From: Nocardia amamiensis NBRC 102102 | Lineage (GTDB): Bacteria; Actinomycetota; Actinomycetes; Mycobacteriales; Mycobacteriaceae | Assembly (NCBI RefSeq): GCF_001612745.1 | Contig: NZ_BDBA01000097.1 | Span: 1 to 33,018 of the forward strand | Length of the DNA: 33,018 nucleotides | Reading direction: 5' to 3' | Shown here: positions 23,102-30,646 of the stretch, piece after piece | Layout of the letters: every line of letters starts with the position of its first letter | Numbering within the stretch: the stretch's first letter is position 1 | Program-made: the position numbers and the translations under genes | Notes under the pieces: generated by a model | The model's database searches: none | What the model saw: the letters and a program-made list of their open reading frames with translations, nothing else | What the model was told of the DNA's origin: nothing

Positions 23102-23120
23102 GCCGCGCCGCAGGCGCGGC
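23102..23120 (-). terminator. GC hairpin downstream of ndh
   Basis: GCCGCGCC-GCA-GGCGCGGC, a perfect 8-bp stem 15 bases after the ndh stop. Likely the first of two stacked terminators. Confidence 0.6.
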
Positions 23121-23134
23121 CAAACAAGCACAGC

Positions 23135-24430
23135 TCAGGCCACGTAGCGTTCTGGAGCGCCTACCGTCGTCAACGGTGCCTGCTCCTCAGCGAAGCCGGG
23201 ACGTCCGGTACCGATGAACGCGACCAACCACGAGGCGACCGCGGCGAAGCGGTTGCGGAAGCCGACCAGGTACAGCAGGTGCACCGCCAGCCACATCAAC
23301 CAGGCGATCACGCCGCGGAAGGTGATGTGCTCGTTGAGTTTCACCACCGCGCTGAACCGGCTGATCACCGCCATGCTGCCCTTGTCCCAGTACTTGAACG
23401 GAGTGCCGGGCCGCTTCTTGCGGCGGATGATGTCGGCGGCGTGCCTGCCCTCCTGCATGGCCACCGGCGACTGTCCGGGATAGCCGTTGAGCGAGGTCAT
23501 ATCGCCGATGGCATAGATGTCCGCGTACCCGCCGACGGTGAGATCCGGATTGATCAGCAGGCGGCCCGCCCGGTCGGTCTCGACGCCGGTGGCGTCGGCC
23601 AGGATTTTCGCGAATCCGCCCGCCTGCACACCCGCCGACCAGACCACGGTCTCCGCCGCGATGCTGTGTTCCACCCCGTCCTTGCCTTTGACGGTGACCT
23701 TGCCGTGCTCGATATCGGTGACGAACGTGCCGAGCAGCACGTCGACGCCGCTGCGGGTCAACGACTTCTTCGCGTATTCCGACAGACCGCCGCCGAACGG
23801 CGGAAGCACCTCGCCGGCACCCTCGACGAGGGTGACCGAAATCTCCTGGTGGTAGTGCCGTTTCGCCAGCTCCTTCAGCTGACCGGCCACTTCGACGCCG
23901 GTCGCGCCCGCGCCGACCACGACGAAGCTCAGCAGCCTGCGCCTGGCCTGCTCATCGGCCTTCGCGGCTTCGGCGAAGACCCGCTCGATCTGCGCGCGCA
24001 GCCGGCGCGCGTCGTCGATGGTCTTGAGCGAGAAGGTCTTCTGGGCGAAATCGTCCCGGCCGAAGTAGGACTGGCTCGCGCCGGTCGCGGCGATCAGCGA
24101 ACCGTAGCGGATCCGGTGCCGCATCCCCTCGTTGTTCTGGTAGGTGACGATGGCTTGGTCGGGGTCGATGTCGACCACTGTGCCGAGGCGCACATCGGCC
24201 TCGCGATAGCGGCGCAGGACGCCCGCGATCGGCGGCGCGATCTCGCCCGATGTGAGCACACCGGTCGCTACCTGGTACAACAGCGGTTGGAACAAGTGCT
24301 CGGGCGTGCTGGAGATCAGCACGAAGTCCACCCCCGACTTGGCCAGCTGCTTGGCGGCGGCGAGCCCGCCGAACCCCGATCCGACAATGACGACACCTGC
24401 GGTTTCGATCCCCGCATCCACGTACTGCAT
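23135..24430 (-). CDS. ndh: Type II NADH dehydrogenase
   Basis: 431 residues with AGAAGGAGG before the ATG. It passes electrons from NADH to menaquinone through FAD without pumping protons. Two Rossmann motifs are seen: V-I-V-G-S-G-F-G-G for FAD near residue 14 and V-V-V-G-A-G-A-T-G-V-E for NADH near 170. The quinone-site A-x-x-Q-E-G-R-H-A-A-D appears at P-V-A-M-Q-E-G-R-H-A-A, and a C-terminal amphipathic/hydrophobic stretch (W-L-M-W-L-A-V-H-L-L-Y-L-V-G-F) attaches it to the membrane. It diverges from a LysR gene that might control it. The gene is followed by two stacked hairpins. Confidence 0.95.
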   Translation of the reverse strand: MQYVDAGIETAGVVIVGSGFGGLAAAKQLAKSGVDFVLISSTPEHLFQPLLYQVATGVLTSGEIAPPIAGVLRRYREADVRLGTVVDIDPDQAIVTYQNNEGMRHRIRYGSLIAATGASQSYFGRDDFAQKTFSLKTIDDARRLRAQIERVFAEAAKADEQARRRLLSFVVVGAGATGVEVAGQLKELAKRHYHQEISVTLVEGAGEVLPPFGGGLSEYAKKSLTRSGVDVLLGTFVTDIEHGKVTVKGKDGVEHSIAAETVVWSAGVQAGGFAKILADATGVETDRAGRLLINPDLTVGGYADIYAIGDMTSLNGYPGQSPVAMQEGRHAADIIRRKKRPGTPFKYWDKGSMAVISRFSAVVKLNEHITFRGVIAWLMWLAVHLLYLVGFRNRFAAVASWLVAFIGTGRPGFAEEQAPLTTVGAPERYVA

Positions 24431-24496
24431 GACAGCCTCCTTCTCTCATTACGAACCGTGATCCGGAGGGCGGATATTTCAGGTGTCAGGGCGCAT

Positions 24497-24530
24497 AATT
24501 AAGATGACTCTTATCTCGATCAGTAATTAA
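24497..24530. promoter_or_regulatory. LysR/ndh divergent control region
   Basis: TAATTAA occurs twice (24497-24503 and 24524-24530), about 27 bp apart, and TAAGA-TGAC-TCTTA (24500-24513) is a 5-bp inverted repeat of the T-n11-A type favoured by LysR proteins. CATAAT at 24494-24499 is a good -10 toward lysR. This AT-rich island lies between two divergent genes and is the natural target of the LysR protein. Confidence 0.5.
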
Positions 24531-24541
24531 TGGGAGGCGCT

Positions 24542-25399
24542 GTGGAACTTCGGCAGCTCACCTACTTCGTCGCGGTGTGCGAGGAGCTGAGCTTCAGCGG
24601 CGCCGCCGCGCGCTGCTTCATCTCACAGTCGGCGATCAGTCATCAGATCTCCCGGCTCGAGCGCGATCTCGGCGTGCAACTGTTCGAACGCTCCACCCGC
24701 TCGGTCGTGCCCACCGACGCCACCGCTCGGCTACTTCCCCTGGCGAAACAAATGCTGAGCTTGGAGTCGGCGATCCGCGCGGCGGTGCGCACGGTGGGGC
24801 CGCGAATCCGGTTGGCGGCGAACATGTCCTTCGCCACCCGCTCGCTGTCGGCCATCGCGGGGGCGCGCGCCGCGCACCCGGAGGCCGAAATCGAGTTCGT
24901 GATCAAGCCGTTCCGCCAGCGCATCGCCGCCGTCACGGACGGGGACTGCGATCTCGCGCTGATCCGCGGCAGCGTCGAGCAGCCGGGGCTCGCGGTGGAA
25001 CAGCTCTGGGTCGAAGACCTGGTGATCGCCACCTCCAGCGCCCATCCACTGGCGACCAGGGACGTGGTGACCTTGTCCGATCTGAGTTCGTATCCGCTGC
25101 TGCTGCCGCCGGAACAGGAACAGGTGCTGCTGCACACCGTGATTCGCAACGCGTTCGCCGAACTGCCCACGGGCCCGACCTTCGGGCCGCCCATCCCGCC
25201 GGACCACACCGCGACGATGGAGCTGATCAACCGGCCGGACGCGTGGACCGTGCTCTATGCCGAGAGCACCACCGAGGGACTGGTGGTGCTCCCGCTCGCC
25301 GAACACAAGCTGCGCATCCCGGTTTCGGCGGTGCTGCGCGCCGAAGTCAAACGTTCACCGATCCTGACCACCCTGCTGTCGACGCTGCGTCGCTGCTGA
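24542..25399 (+). CDS. LysR-family transcriptional regulator
   Basis: 285 residues from the GTG at 24542, which has GGGAGG 4 bases upstream; the ATG at 24530 lacks a ribosome site. The N-terminal winged helix-turn-helix (M-E-L-R-Q-L-T-Y-F-V-A-V, then Q-S-A-I-S-H-Q-I-S-R-L-E) is typical, followed by a periplasmic-binding-like effector domain. Effector unknown. It is divergent from ndh, so NADH oxidation or redox state may be its target, or it may control only itself. The last gene before the cupin-MarR pair. Confidence 0.92.
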   Translation: MELRQLTYFVAVCEELSFSGAAARCFISQSAISHQISRLERDLGVQLFERSTRSVVPTDATARLLPLAKQMLSLESAIRAAVRTVGPRIRLAANMSFATRSLSAIAGARAAHPEAEIEFVIKPFRQRIAAVTDGDCDLALIRGSVEQPGLAVEQLWVEDLVIATSSAHPLATRDVVTLSDLSSYPLLLPPEQEQVLLHTVIRNAFAELPTGPTFGPPIPPDHTATMELINRPDAWTVLYAESTTEGLVVLPLAEHKLRIPVSAVLRAEVKRSPILTTLLSTLRRC

Positions 25400-25445
25400 G
25401 GTGGTCACTCCGGGGTAGACGAGGCGTTTCCGGGGCACGCCCGGT

Positions 25446-25820
25446 TCAGCTCACCCACGGCGGGGTGATGCGCGTTCCGTCCGCGAGTTCGCCCGCGAAG
25501 CCGACCGGTGCAATCACCGTCAGTGTGGCGGGAGCCTCTCCCGGATTGTCCAGGCGAATGGTGGATTCGGCGGGGGCGACGGCGGCATCCCCTGGTTCCA
25601 GGGATGACGATTCACCATCGACAGTGAATGTCGCTGCACCACTGAGGAGTACGAATGCTTCCTCACGGAGGATGCGGTGTTCGACACCGACGGTTCCGGC
25701 GGCGATCTCCAGCTGCCACACGCATACCTCCTTGCTGCCGGTGCCGGGACGGATGAGCGGGGTGAAACGGGCGTTGTGCATCTCGTGGACGGTGGTCTCT
25801 GCGGCACGGACGACCGGCAT
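25446..25820 (-). CDS. Cupin-domain protein
   Basis: 124 residues from the ATG at 25820 (AGGAG 6 bases upstream); the TTG at 25841 lies in the operator and is rejected. A single cupin barrel: G-V-E-H-R-I-L-R-E-E-A-F-V-L-L-S-G (motif 1) and a second P-G-D-A-A-V-A-P-A-E-S-T. The metal-binding His of motif 1 is present, though the second His is replaced. It may be a metal-dependent small-molecule enzyme or a binding protein. Controlled by the divergent MarR gene through two operators. Confidence 0.85.
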   Translation of the reverse strand: MPVVRAAETTVHEMHNARFTPLIRPGTGSKEVCVWQLEIAAGTVGVEHRILREEAFVLLSGAATFTVDGESSSLEPGDAAVAPAESTIRLDNPGEAPATLTVIAPVGFAGELADGTRITPPWVS

Positions 25821-25834
25821 TTCCATCTCCTCTA

Positions 25835-25871
25835 TAGTCAAGTTACTTGACTAATATAGTCAAGTAACTTG
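25835..25871. promoter_or_regulatory. Twin MarR operators TAGTCAAGT-n-ACTTGACTA
   Basis: The first site (25835-25853) is a perfect 19-bp palindrome, with 9-bp arms around one base. The second (25857-25871 and beyond) shares TAGTCAAGT and ACTTG and is degenerate at its far end. Centres are 22 bp apart, two turns. They cover the promoter of the cupin gene (-35 TTGACA at 25879-25884 on the minus strand) and the upstream region of marR. Confidence 0.85.
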
Positions 25872-25900
25872 CCCACCCTGTCAAGTGCCAGGATGCATCC

Positions 25901-26356
25901 ATGCCTTCCGTCCCGCCACCCGCCCAGGATCTGCCACTGCTCTTGCTCGCGGCGGCCGCGCAAGTCACCGACGCCATCCACACCGGCGTGGTGGCGGCGG
26001 GATTCACCGATGTGCGTCCCTCGCACGGATTCGCCTTCGCGCGGATGACGCCCGACGGCGCGACGGTGGTCGAGATCGCCGAGCATCTCAGCGTGAGCAA
26101 GCAGGCGGCGAGTCAGCTTGTGGACGAGTTGGTGCGCAAAGGGTATGCGCGGCGCAACCCGCATCCGCACGACGCACGAGCCAAGCTCATCACGCTGACC
26201 GAACGCGGCTGGGCCTGCACCCGCGCCGCAGACGCCGCGGCGGCGGAGTTCACGCAGCGCTGGGGCGCGACGTTGAGCCGTGCCGACATCGTAGATCTGC
26301 GAAACATGTTGGCCCGCGTGGTCACTCCGGGCCGGGTGCGGCCCTCGGCGTGGTAG
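25901..26356 (+). CDS. MarR-family regulator
   Basis: 151 residues. The winged helix-turn-helix spans about residues 52-100, with V-V-E-I-A-E-H-L-S-V-S-K-Q-A-A-S-Q-L-V-D-E-L-V as the recognition segment and the D-x-R-A-K wing (H-D-A-R-A-K-L-I-T-L-T). It should repress the divergent cupin gene and itself through the twin operators at 25835-25871 and release them on a small ligand. The start is the ATG at 25901; there is only a weak ribosome site AGGATG. Converges on the IPT-protease gene, 22 bases away. Confidence 0.92.
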   Translation: MPSVPPPAQDLPLLLLAAAAQVTDAIHTGVVAAGFTDVRPSHGFAFARMTPDGATVVEIAEHLSVSKQAASQLVDELVRKGYARRNPHPHDARAKLITLTERGWACTRAADAAAAEFTQRWGATLSRADIVDLRNMLARVVTPGRVRPSAW

Positions 26357-26378
26357 TTCTCGGCGTCGTCCGGGGCAA

Positions 26379-27308
26379 TCACGGAAGCGGAGTGAATCCG
26401 ATTCCGATCGTGCTCGGTCCTTGCGCTGCGATGTCGTCGAGAATCCCATGAATACCGGAGAACTGGAACGGTGCCCACGGATTGCGCGGATTGATTGCGG
26501 AGGTGATGCCGACCAAACCGCTCCGCGTGGTCACCGGGCCACCGCTATCGCCCGGAATGATCGCAGCCCACGAACTGATGACGTTGTTCTTGTACTCGAT
26601 CACGAGACCGCATGTCTTCCTGGACACCTGACCGTACTTGCAGATGATGTCCCTGAGCGGGACAGGCTTCGCGCCGATCTTCCTGATCACGATTCCGTTC
26701 GGCGTCTTGTTGACCGGATTGATCTTCGTTTCGTCCAGCTTGATGACGGCGTAATCCTTGGACGAGTCGACCGGATACTGCATCGACGGAAACCCGGGCC
26801 AATTCGTGGGCCAGGTGGCGTAGTACCCGATCGGGCCCAGTCCTGGATTCCCCGTGAGGAATACCTCCTGAGTTCCGGTGTCCCGAGTCATCATGTGCCC
26901 GGCCGTGATAGCCACCAGATTGCCGAGTTCGTCATATCCGACAGCCCCGACAGTTCCCCAGCTTCCACAGGGCAGTCCGCCATCAGACATGATCGACGTT
27001 CCCGGACCGAGGTTCACCCCGGATGGCGGCGGCGTGCCCACGTAAGTGAACGGCACTCCGTTACTGACCCCGCTCGGCGTGGTGACTGTGACCAGCACGA
27101 CTCCCGTTACGGCAGGAGAGATAGCCGTGATCTGCGTTGCGGAGTCGATCGTGAATGACGTCGCCGCAGTGGCGCCGAATACGACCGCCGTAGCTCGGGT
27201 CAGATTCGTCCCGGCCAGGGTGACCGTGGTTCCACCGATGAGCGGCCCCGAACCCGGGCTCGCCGAGACCAGAGTTGGAGCCGTAGGCAGGGAAGTAATG
27301 GTAGGCAT
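26379..27308 (-). CDS. IPT/TIG-domain trypsin-like serine protease
   Basis: 309 residues; ATG with GAGGAGG 6 bases upstream. Residues about 10-90 form an IPT/TIG immunoglobulin-like domain (S-A-S-P-G-S-G-P-L-I-G-G-T-T-V-T-L-A-G-T-N-L). Residues about 100-305 are a chymotrypsin-fold protease: catalytic His138 in I-T-A-G-H, Asp185 in S-K-D-Y-A-V-I and Ser255 in P-G-D-S-G-G-P, with a Cys223-Cys233 pair that could form a disulfide. No Sec or Tat signal peptide or membrane segment is present, which is odd for such a protease. It may be exported by a non-classical route or work in the cytoplasm. Substrate unknown. The gene is not in an obvious operon. Confidence 0.85.
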   Translation of the reverse strand: MPTITSLPTAPTLVSASPGSGPLIGGTTVTLAGTNLTRATAVVFGATAATSFTIDSATQITAISPAVTGVVLVTVTTPSGVSNGVPFTYVGTPPPSGVNLGPGTSIMSDGGLPCGSWGTVGAVGYDELGNLVAITAGHMMTRDTGTQEVFLTGNPGLGPIGYYATWPTNWPGFPSMQYPVDSSKDYAVIKLDETKINPVNKTPNGIVIRKIGAKPVPLRDIICKYGQVSRKTCGLVIEYKNNVISSWAAIIPGDSGGPVTTRSGLVGITSAINPRNPWAPFQFSGIHGILDDIAAQGPSTIGIGFTPLP

Positions 27309-27562
27309 AGTGCCACCTCCTCGACCGCGGTGGGAGTGTGTTCCGCTCACCAGGGTGGCCAACTCGTTTCGTCCCGGCTCCATTCAGTAACGCCCCTATA
27401 CAGGTACCTGGGCAACGGGTCTCTCGATCCGTTTTCGTCCGTTTTCAGATGAACCCAGATCAGGACGTATCGTTCAAATCTGGTGCGGGCCGAAAGGTTC
27501 GAGATCACCTAGCAGCGCTGTTGCGGCCACCCTGGAACCCGAGTTCGTCCAAGTGCCGTTCG

Positions 27563-27575
27563 GGCGCATCGCGCC
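27563..27575 (-). terminator. Hairpin after the second MetE-family gene
   Basis: GGCGC-ATC-GCGCC, a perfect 5-bp stem 10 bases after the stop on the minus strand, extendable with TTCGG/CCGAA-type flanks. Confidence 0.4.
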
Positions 27576-27584
27576 GAATACGGG

Positions 27585-28640
27585 TCAGACGCCCAATTCC
27601 GTTGCGGCCAGCGCCGTTCCCTCGATGCGCGCCCTGACCTTGGCGAACGCGGTTTCCCGCGAAGTCGACAGGTCGTCGGCGAACGGCGCGAAACCGCAGT
27701 CGTCGCAGGTACCCAAGCGCTCGACGGGCAGGTAGCGGGCGGCGAGCAGCACCCGGTCGCTCACCTGCTCGGGAGTCTCGACAACCGGGTCGATCGGGTC
27801 GGTGACGCCGATGAACACACGGGCTCGGGCGGGCAGGTGTTCGGCGAGCACCGCGAGGACCTTCTCCGGCTCCGGTTCGCTGGCGAACTGGAGGTAGAAC
27901 GCGCCGACCCGCAACTGCAGCAGCTTGGGCAGCAGAGCGGTGTAGTCCACGTCCAAGCTGTGCGTGGAGTCCTGGTCGCCGCCCGGGCAGGTGTGCACGC
28001 CGATCCTGGCGCGCTCCTCGTCCGAGAAACGATCGAGCACAAGGTTGTTGAGCTCGATGAACTGGTCGAGCAGGCCGCCGCTCGGGTCCAGCTCGAGCGA
28101 GAGCCGCCCCTCGGTGAAGTCGAGCTGCACCAGGTGCGCGCCTTCGTCCAGGCAGCCGCGGATATCGGCCTCGGCCGCGTCGGCCAGATCGGCGAGGAAC
28201 CGGTCGCGCGGATAGTCCGCGATGCCGTCGGGCGGGTAGAGCAGGCTCAGCGCCGACGGCGCGATGACCGCCTGCTTCACCGGCACGGTGGCGTGCTGCT
28301 TCGCGGCGCGCAAGTAGTCCACCGCGTGCGCGGCGTACCGGAACGGCCCCGAGGTCAGCCGGGGCAGCTGCCGCTGGTGTCCGTCGGCGAACGGGATGAT
28401 CGCGCCGTCCGGGGCCAGATTGTCCAGCCCGGCGATCGGATAGGTGGCGAAACTCGGCTTGGTCTGCTCACCGTCGGTGACGACGGGAGAGCCGAGTTCC
28501 TCCAGGCGGCGGATGGTCTCGGCGACCGCGCGCTGCTGGAGTTCGGCGAACACGGTGGCGTCGCCGGAATCATCGGCCATTGCGGCCAGGAGGTCGTGAG
28601 TGCGAGGAATGCTACCGATCGGTTCTGTGGGGAGGCTCAC
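27585..28640 (-). CDS. MetE-family cobalamin-independent methionine synthase-like
   Basis: 351 residues from the GTG at 28640. The start is supported by TACACT 7 bases before it (leaderless) and the absence of a ribosome site; the frame runs further upstream but is not coding-like. A single MetE barrel with zinc ligands His216 and Cys218 (V-H-T-C-P-G-G) and Cys312/Cys315 (G-T-C-D-D-C-G-F). The N-terminal barrel of full MetE is missing, so the methyl donor is probably not polyglutamyl methyl-folate in the usual way. Substrate unknown. Different from the homologue at 15168-16286. Confidence 0.85.
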   Translation of the reverse strand: MSLPTEPIGSIPRTHDLLAAMADDSGDATVFAELQQRAVAETIRRLEELGSPVVTDGEQTKPSFATYPIAGLDNLAPDGAIIPFADGHQRQLPRLTSGPFRYAAHAVDYLRAAKQHATVPVKQAVIAPSALSLLYPPDGIADYPRDRFLADLADAAEADIRGCLDEGAHLVQLDFTEGRLSLELDPSGGLLDQFIELNNLVLDRFSDEERARIGVHTCPGGDQDSTHSLDVDYTALLPKLLQLRVGAFYLQFASEPEPEKVLAVLAEHLPARARVFIGVTDPIDPVVETPEQVSDRVLLAARYLPVERLGTCDDCGFAPFADDLSTSRETAFAKVRARIEGTALAATELGV

Positions 28641-28864
28641 AGGAGGCAGTGTACGTCCGGCGCCTGACGTTCGACTCGAATTTGCCTGGGGCTGAAGTCC
28701 ATTCGCAAACGTCTCGAAGCGCAAGCGTGCGATCATTCCCCCGCCATCCAAGCAGCCGAGGAGTCGCTGATGCTGCAGGCTGTCAGAGATCGGGCGGCAG
28801 CACATATCCTGCTGGGCACGATCTATGTCGATGGCGGCGCTCGAGCACACCGGTTCCGCGCCCG
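28641..28864. other. Gap between the MetE-like and Uma2 genes
   Basis: Contains the leaderless promoter TACACT (minus strand, just upstream of 28640). A 67-codon frame on the plus strand (28668-28870) without an early start codon reads like a helical protein fragment but lacks a ribosome site; AGGAGG at 28641-28646 sits 2 bases before a GTG in a different frame. It may be a decayed gene. Confidence 0.35.
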
Positions 28865-29515
28865 TCAGTAGGCGAGCGCCGCCCACGGAATATCGATCGG
28901 GAACGGGTGCGTGAACGACACTCGCTCCTCGCTGTCATTCACCCATTCACCGACGAGCCGGTATTCGACCGGATGCAACGGGGTGACCCGATCAGGCAAA
29001 GGCCCGTACCCGGTTTCCAGGCCATATGCGCGAATCCTCGCAATGGCACTGACATCGGAATCGAGCTTCACCTCCCAGTACCACGGGATCCCGGCCTTCG
29101 CATACCGGCCTTTCTTGGCCTCCATATCGGGCCCGGAATTCGACGGTGAAAGCACTTCACCGACAAGCAGTGTGTCAGCGGCCCGTATGTCCTGGTAGGG
29201 CGGGAGGCAACGGAACACGAGGAAGTCTGGAGTGAGGAAGTCCGATTTTCCGCTCGTCCCGAGGAACACGTTGGTCTCGAACTCGGCCTCCCAGCAGGCT
29301 CCAGGGCGCCCCGACATGGTTTCGCGCGCACACCGCTCGATTTCATGAACGACGCGTCGGCTGAACCGCTGATGTTCCCGGGGACCGCGGCGCATCCACT
29401 CCACGCGCCCTTCCCAGAGTTCGATCTGTTCCGCAATCTCTTCGGGCAGACGCTCCAGTTCCTCCCATGTCATGTACTCGGGCAAGTCTGGACGCTCGAT
29501 ACGGGGCGGCGACAT
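28865..29515 (-). CDS. Second Uma2-family (DUF820) protein
   Basis: 216 residues from the ATG at 29515, which has TATCAT 6 bases upstream (leaderless). The family pattern is clear: E-Q-I-E-L-W-E-G-R-V-E-W, L-T-P-D-F-L-V-F-R, L-L-V-G-E-V-L-S-P-S-N, and K-K-G-R-Y-A-K-A-G-I-P-W-Y-W-E-V. The catalytic Asp, Glu and Lys positions of the restriction-endonuclease-like fold are kept. Biological role unknown. Longer than the copy at 9633-10181, mostly at its C-terminus. Confidence 0.88.
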   Translation of the reverse strand: MSPPRIERPDLPEYMTWEELERLPEEIAEQIELWEGRVEWMRRGPREHQRFSRRVVHEIERCARETMSGRPGACWEAEFETNVFLGTSGKSDFLTPDFLVFRCLPPYQDIRAADTLLVGEVLSPSNSGPDMEAKKGRYAKAGIPWYWEVKLDSDVSAIARIRAYGLETGYGPLPDRVTPLHPVEYRLVGEWVNDSEERVSFTHPFPIDIPWAALAY

Positions 29516-29584
29516 GCCGCAATGATAGCCGTGGAGACACCCGTGGCCCCGGCTGTTTCCAGCCGAGGCCACGCGAGCACAGGA

Positions 29585-30541
29585 TCAGCCCTTGTGCGTC
29601 TTGACCGCTTCGGTCAGCTGCGGGGCGACGTTGAACAGGTCGCCCACGATGCCGTAGTCGGCGATCTCGAAGATCGGCGCCTCTTCGTCCTTGTTGACCG
29701 CGACGATGGTCTTCGAGGTCTGCATGCCCGCGCGGTGCTGGATCGCGCCGGAGATGCCGAGGGCGATGTAGAGCTGCGGCGAGACGGTCTTGCCGGTCTG
29801 GCCGACCTGGAACTGGCCCGGGTAGTAGCCCGAGTCGACGGCGGCGCGGGAAGCGCCGACGGCCGCGCCGAGCGAGTCGGCCAGCGCCTCGACCACCGAG
29901 AAGTTGTCGGCGGAACCGACACCGCGGCCACCGGAGACCACGATGCTCGCCTCGGTGAGCTCCGGACGGTCACCGGCCACGACCGGCTCGCGCGAGGTCA
30001 CCTTGACCACGCCCTCTTCCTGCGCGGGCACCTCGACGGTGACCTTCTCGCCCGCACCGGCCTGCGCCGACGCCTCGACGGCGCCCGGGCGGACCGAGAT
30101 CACCGGCACGTCGCCGGTGGCCTTGGCGTCGACGGTGAACGCGCCACCGAAGATGGAGTGCACGGCGCTGCCGTCCGCCTTCACGTCGATGACGTCGACC
30201 AGCAGGCCGGAGCCGATGCGGGCGGCCAGGCGACCCGACACCTCCTTGCCCTCGGCGGTGGCGGCGACGATGACCGCGGCCGGGGAGGCCGACTCGGTCA
30301 GGCCGGCCAGCACGTCTACCTTCGGGGTCACCAGGTAGTTCTCCACATCGTCGGACTCGGCGATGTAGATCTTCTCCGCGCCCGCGGCGGCCAGTGCGTC
30401 GGCCAGCTTCTCGCCCGTGCCGGCCGTGCCGAGCACGACGGCGGCGGGCTCGCCGAGCGCGCGCGCCGCGGTGAGCAGTTCGGTGCTGACCTTCTTGATC
30501 GCACCGTCGGCGTGCTCGACGAGCACAAGTACTTCTGCCAT
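29585..30541 (-). CDS. etfA: Electron transfer flavoprotein alpha subunit
   Basis: 318 residues, normal length, TAGGAGAG upstream. The C-terminal FAD-binding domain is intact: S-G-G-R-G-V-G, then G-A-A-V-G-A-S-R-A-A-V-D-S-G, then Q-V-G-Q-T-G-K-T-V, then G-I-S-G-A-I-Q-H-R-A-G-M and V-A-V-N-K-D-E-E-A-P-I-F. With EtfB it accepts electrons from acyl-CoA dehydrogenases and passes them to the membrane quinone through an ETF dehydrogenase. 105 bases after etfB, with a strong hairpin between. Confidence 0.97.
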   Translation of the reverse strand: MAEVLVLVEHADGAIKKVSTELLTAARALGEPAAVVLGTAGTGEKLADALAAAGAEKIYIAESDDVENYLVTPKVDVLAGLTESASPAAVIVAATAEGKEVSGRLAARIGSGLLVDVIDVKADGSAVHSIFGGAFTVDAKATGDVPVISVRPGAVEASAQAGAGEKVTVEVPAQEEGVVKVTSREPVVAGDRPELTEASIVVSGGRGVGSADNFSVVEALADSLGAAVGASRAAVDSGYYPGQFQVGQTGKTVSPQLYIALGISGAIQHRAGMQTSKTIVAVNKDEEAPIFEIADYGIVGDLFNVAPQLTEAVKTHKG

Positions 30542-30574
30542 TTGTGTTCTCTCCTAAGAAGTCTCAGTCCTCGA

Positions 30575-30610
30575 GGGCGGGGCGAGCGAGGATCGCGGCT
30601 CGTTCCGCCC
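30575..30610 (-). promoter_or_regulatory. Hairpin between etfB and etfA
   Basis: Arms 30575-30587 and 30598-30610 match at 11 of 13 positions around a 10-base loop. It lies inside the operon, so it may be an attenuator, a processing site or a stabiliser of the etfB message rather than a full terminator. Confidence 0.5.
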
Positions 30611-30646
30611 GACGGGTGCGGGTGTCCCGCATGAGCACGACCGCGA

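Larger units (their letters stand above)
22758..23134. other. 377-base gap upstream of the OlsB-like gene
   Basis: No gene is supported. It contains an operator-like palindrome (22842-22860), a very large hairpin (23005-23099) and a smaller one (23102-23120), the last two directly after ndh on the minus strand. Confidence 0.6.

Noticed and set aside
25821..25841. TTG or first ATG as the cupin start
   Set aside because: These lie on the operator or the ribosome site; the ATG at 25820 has an ideal spacing.
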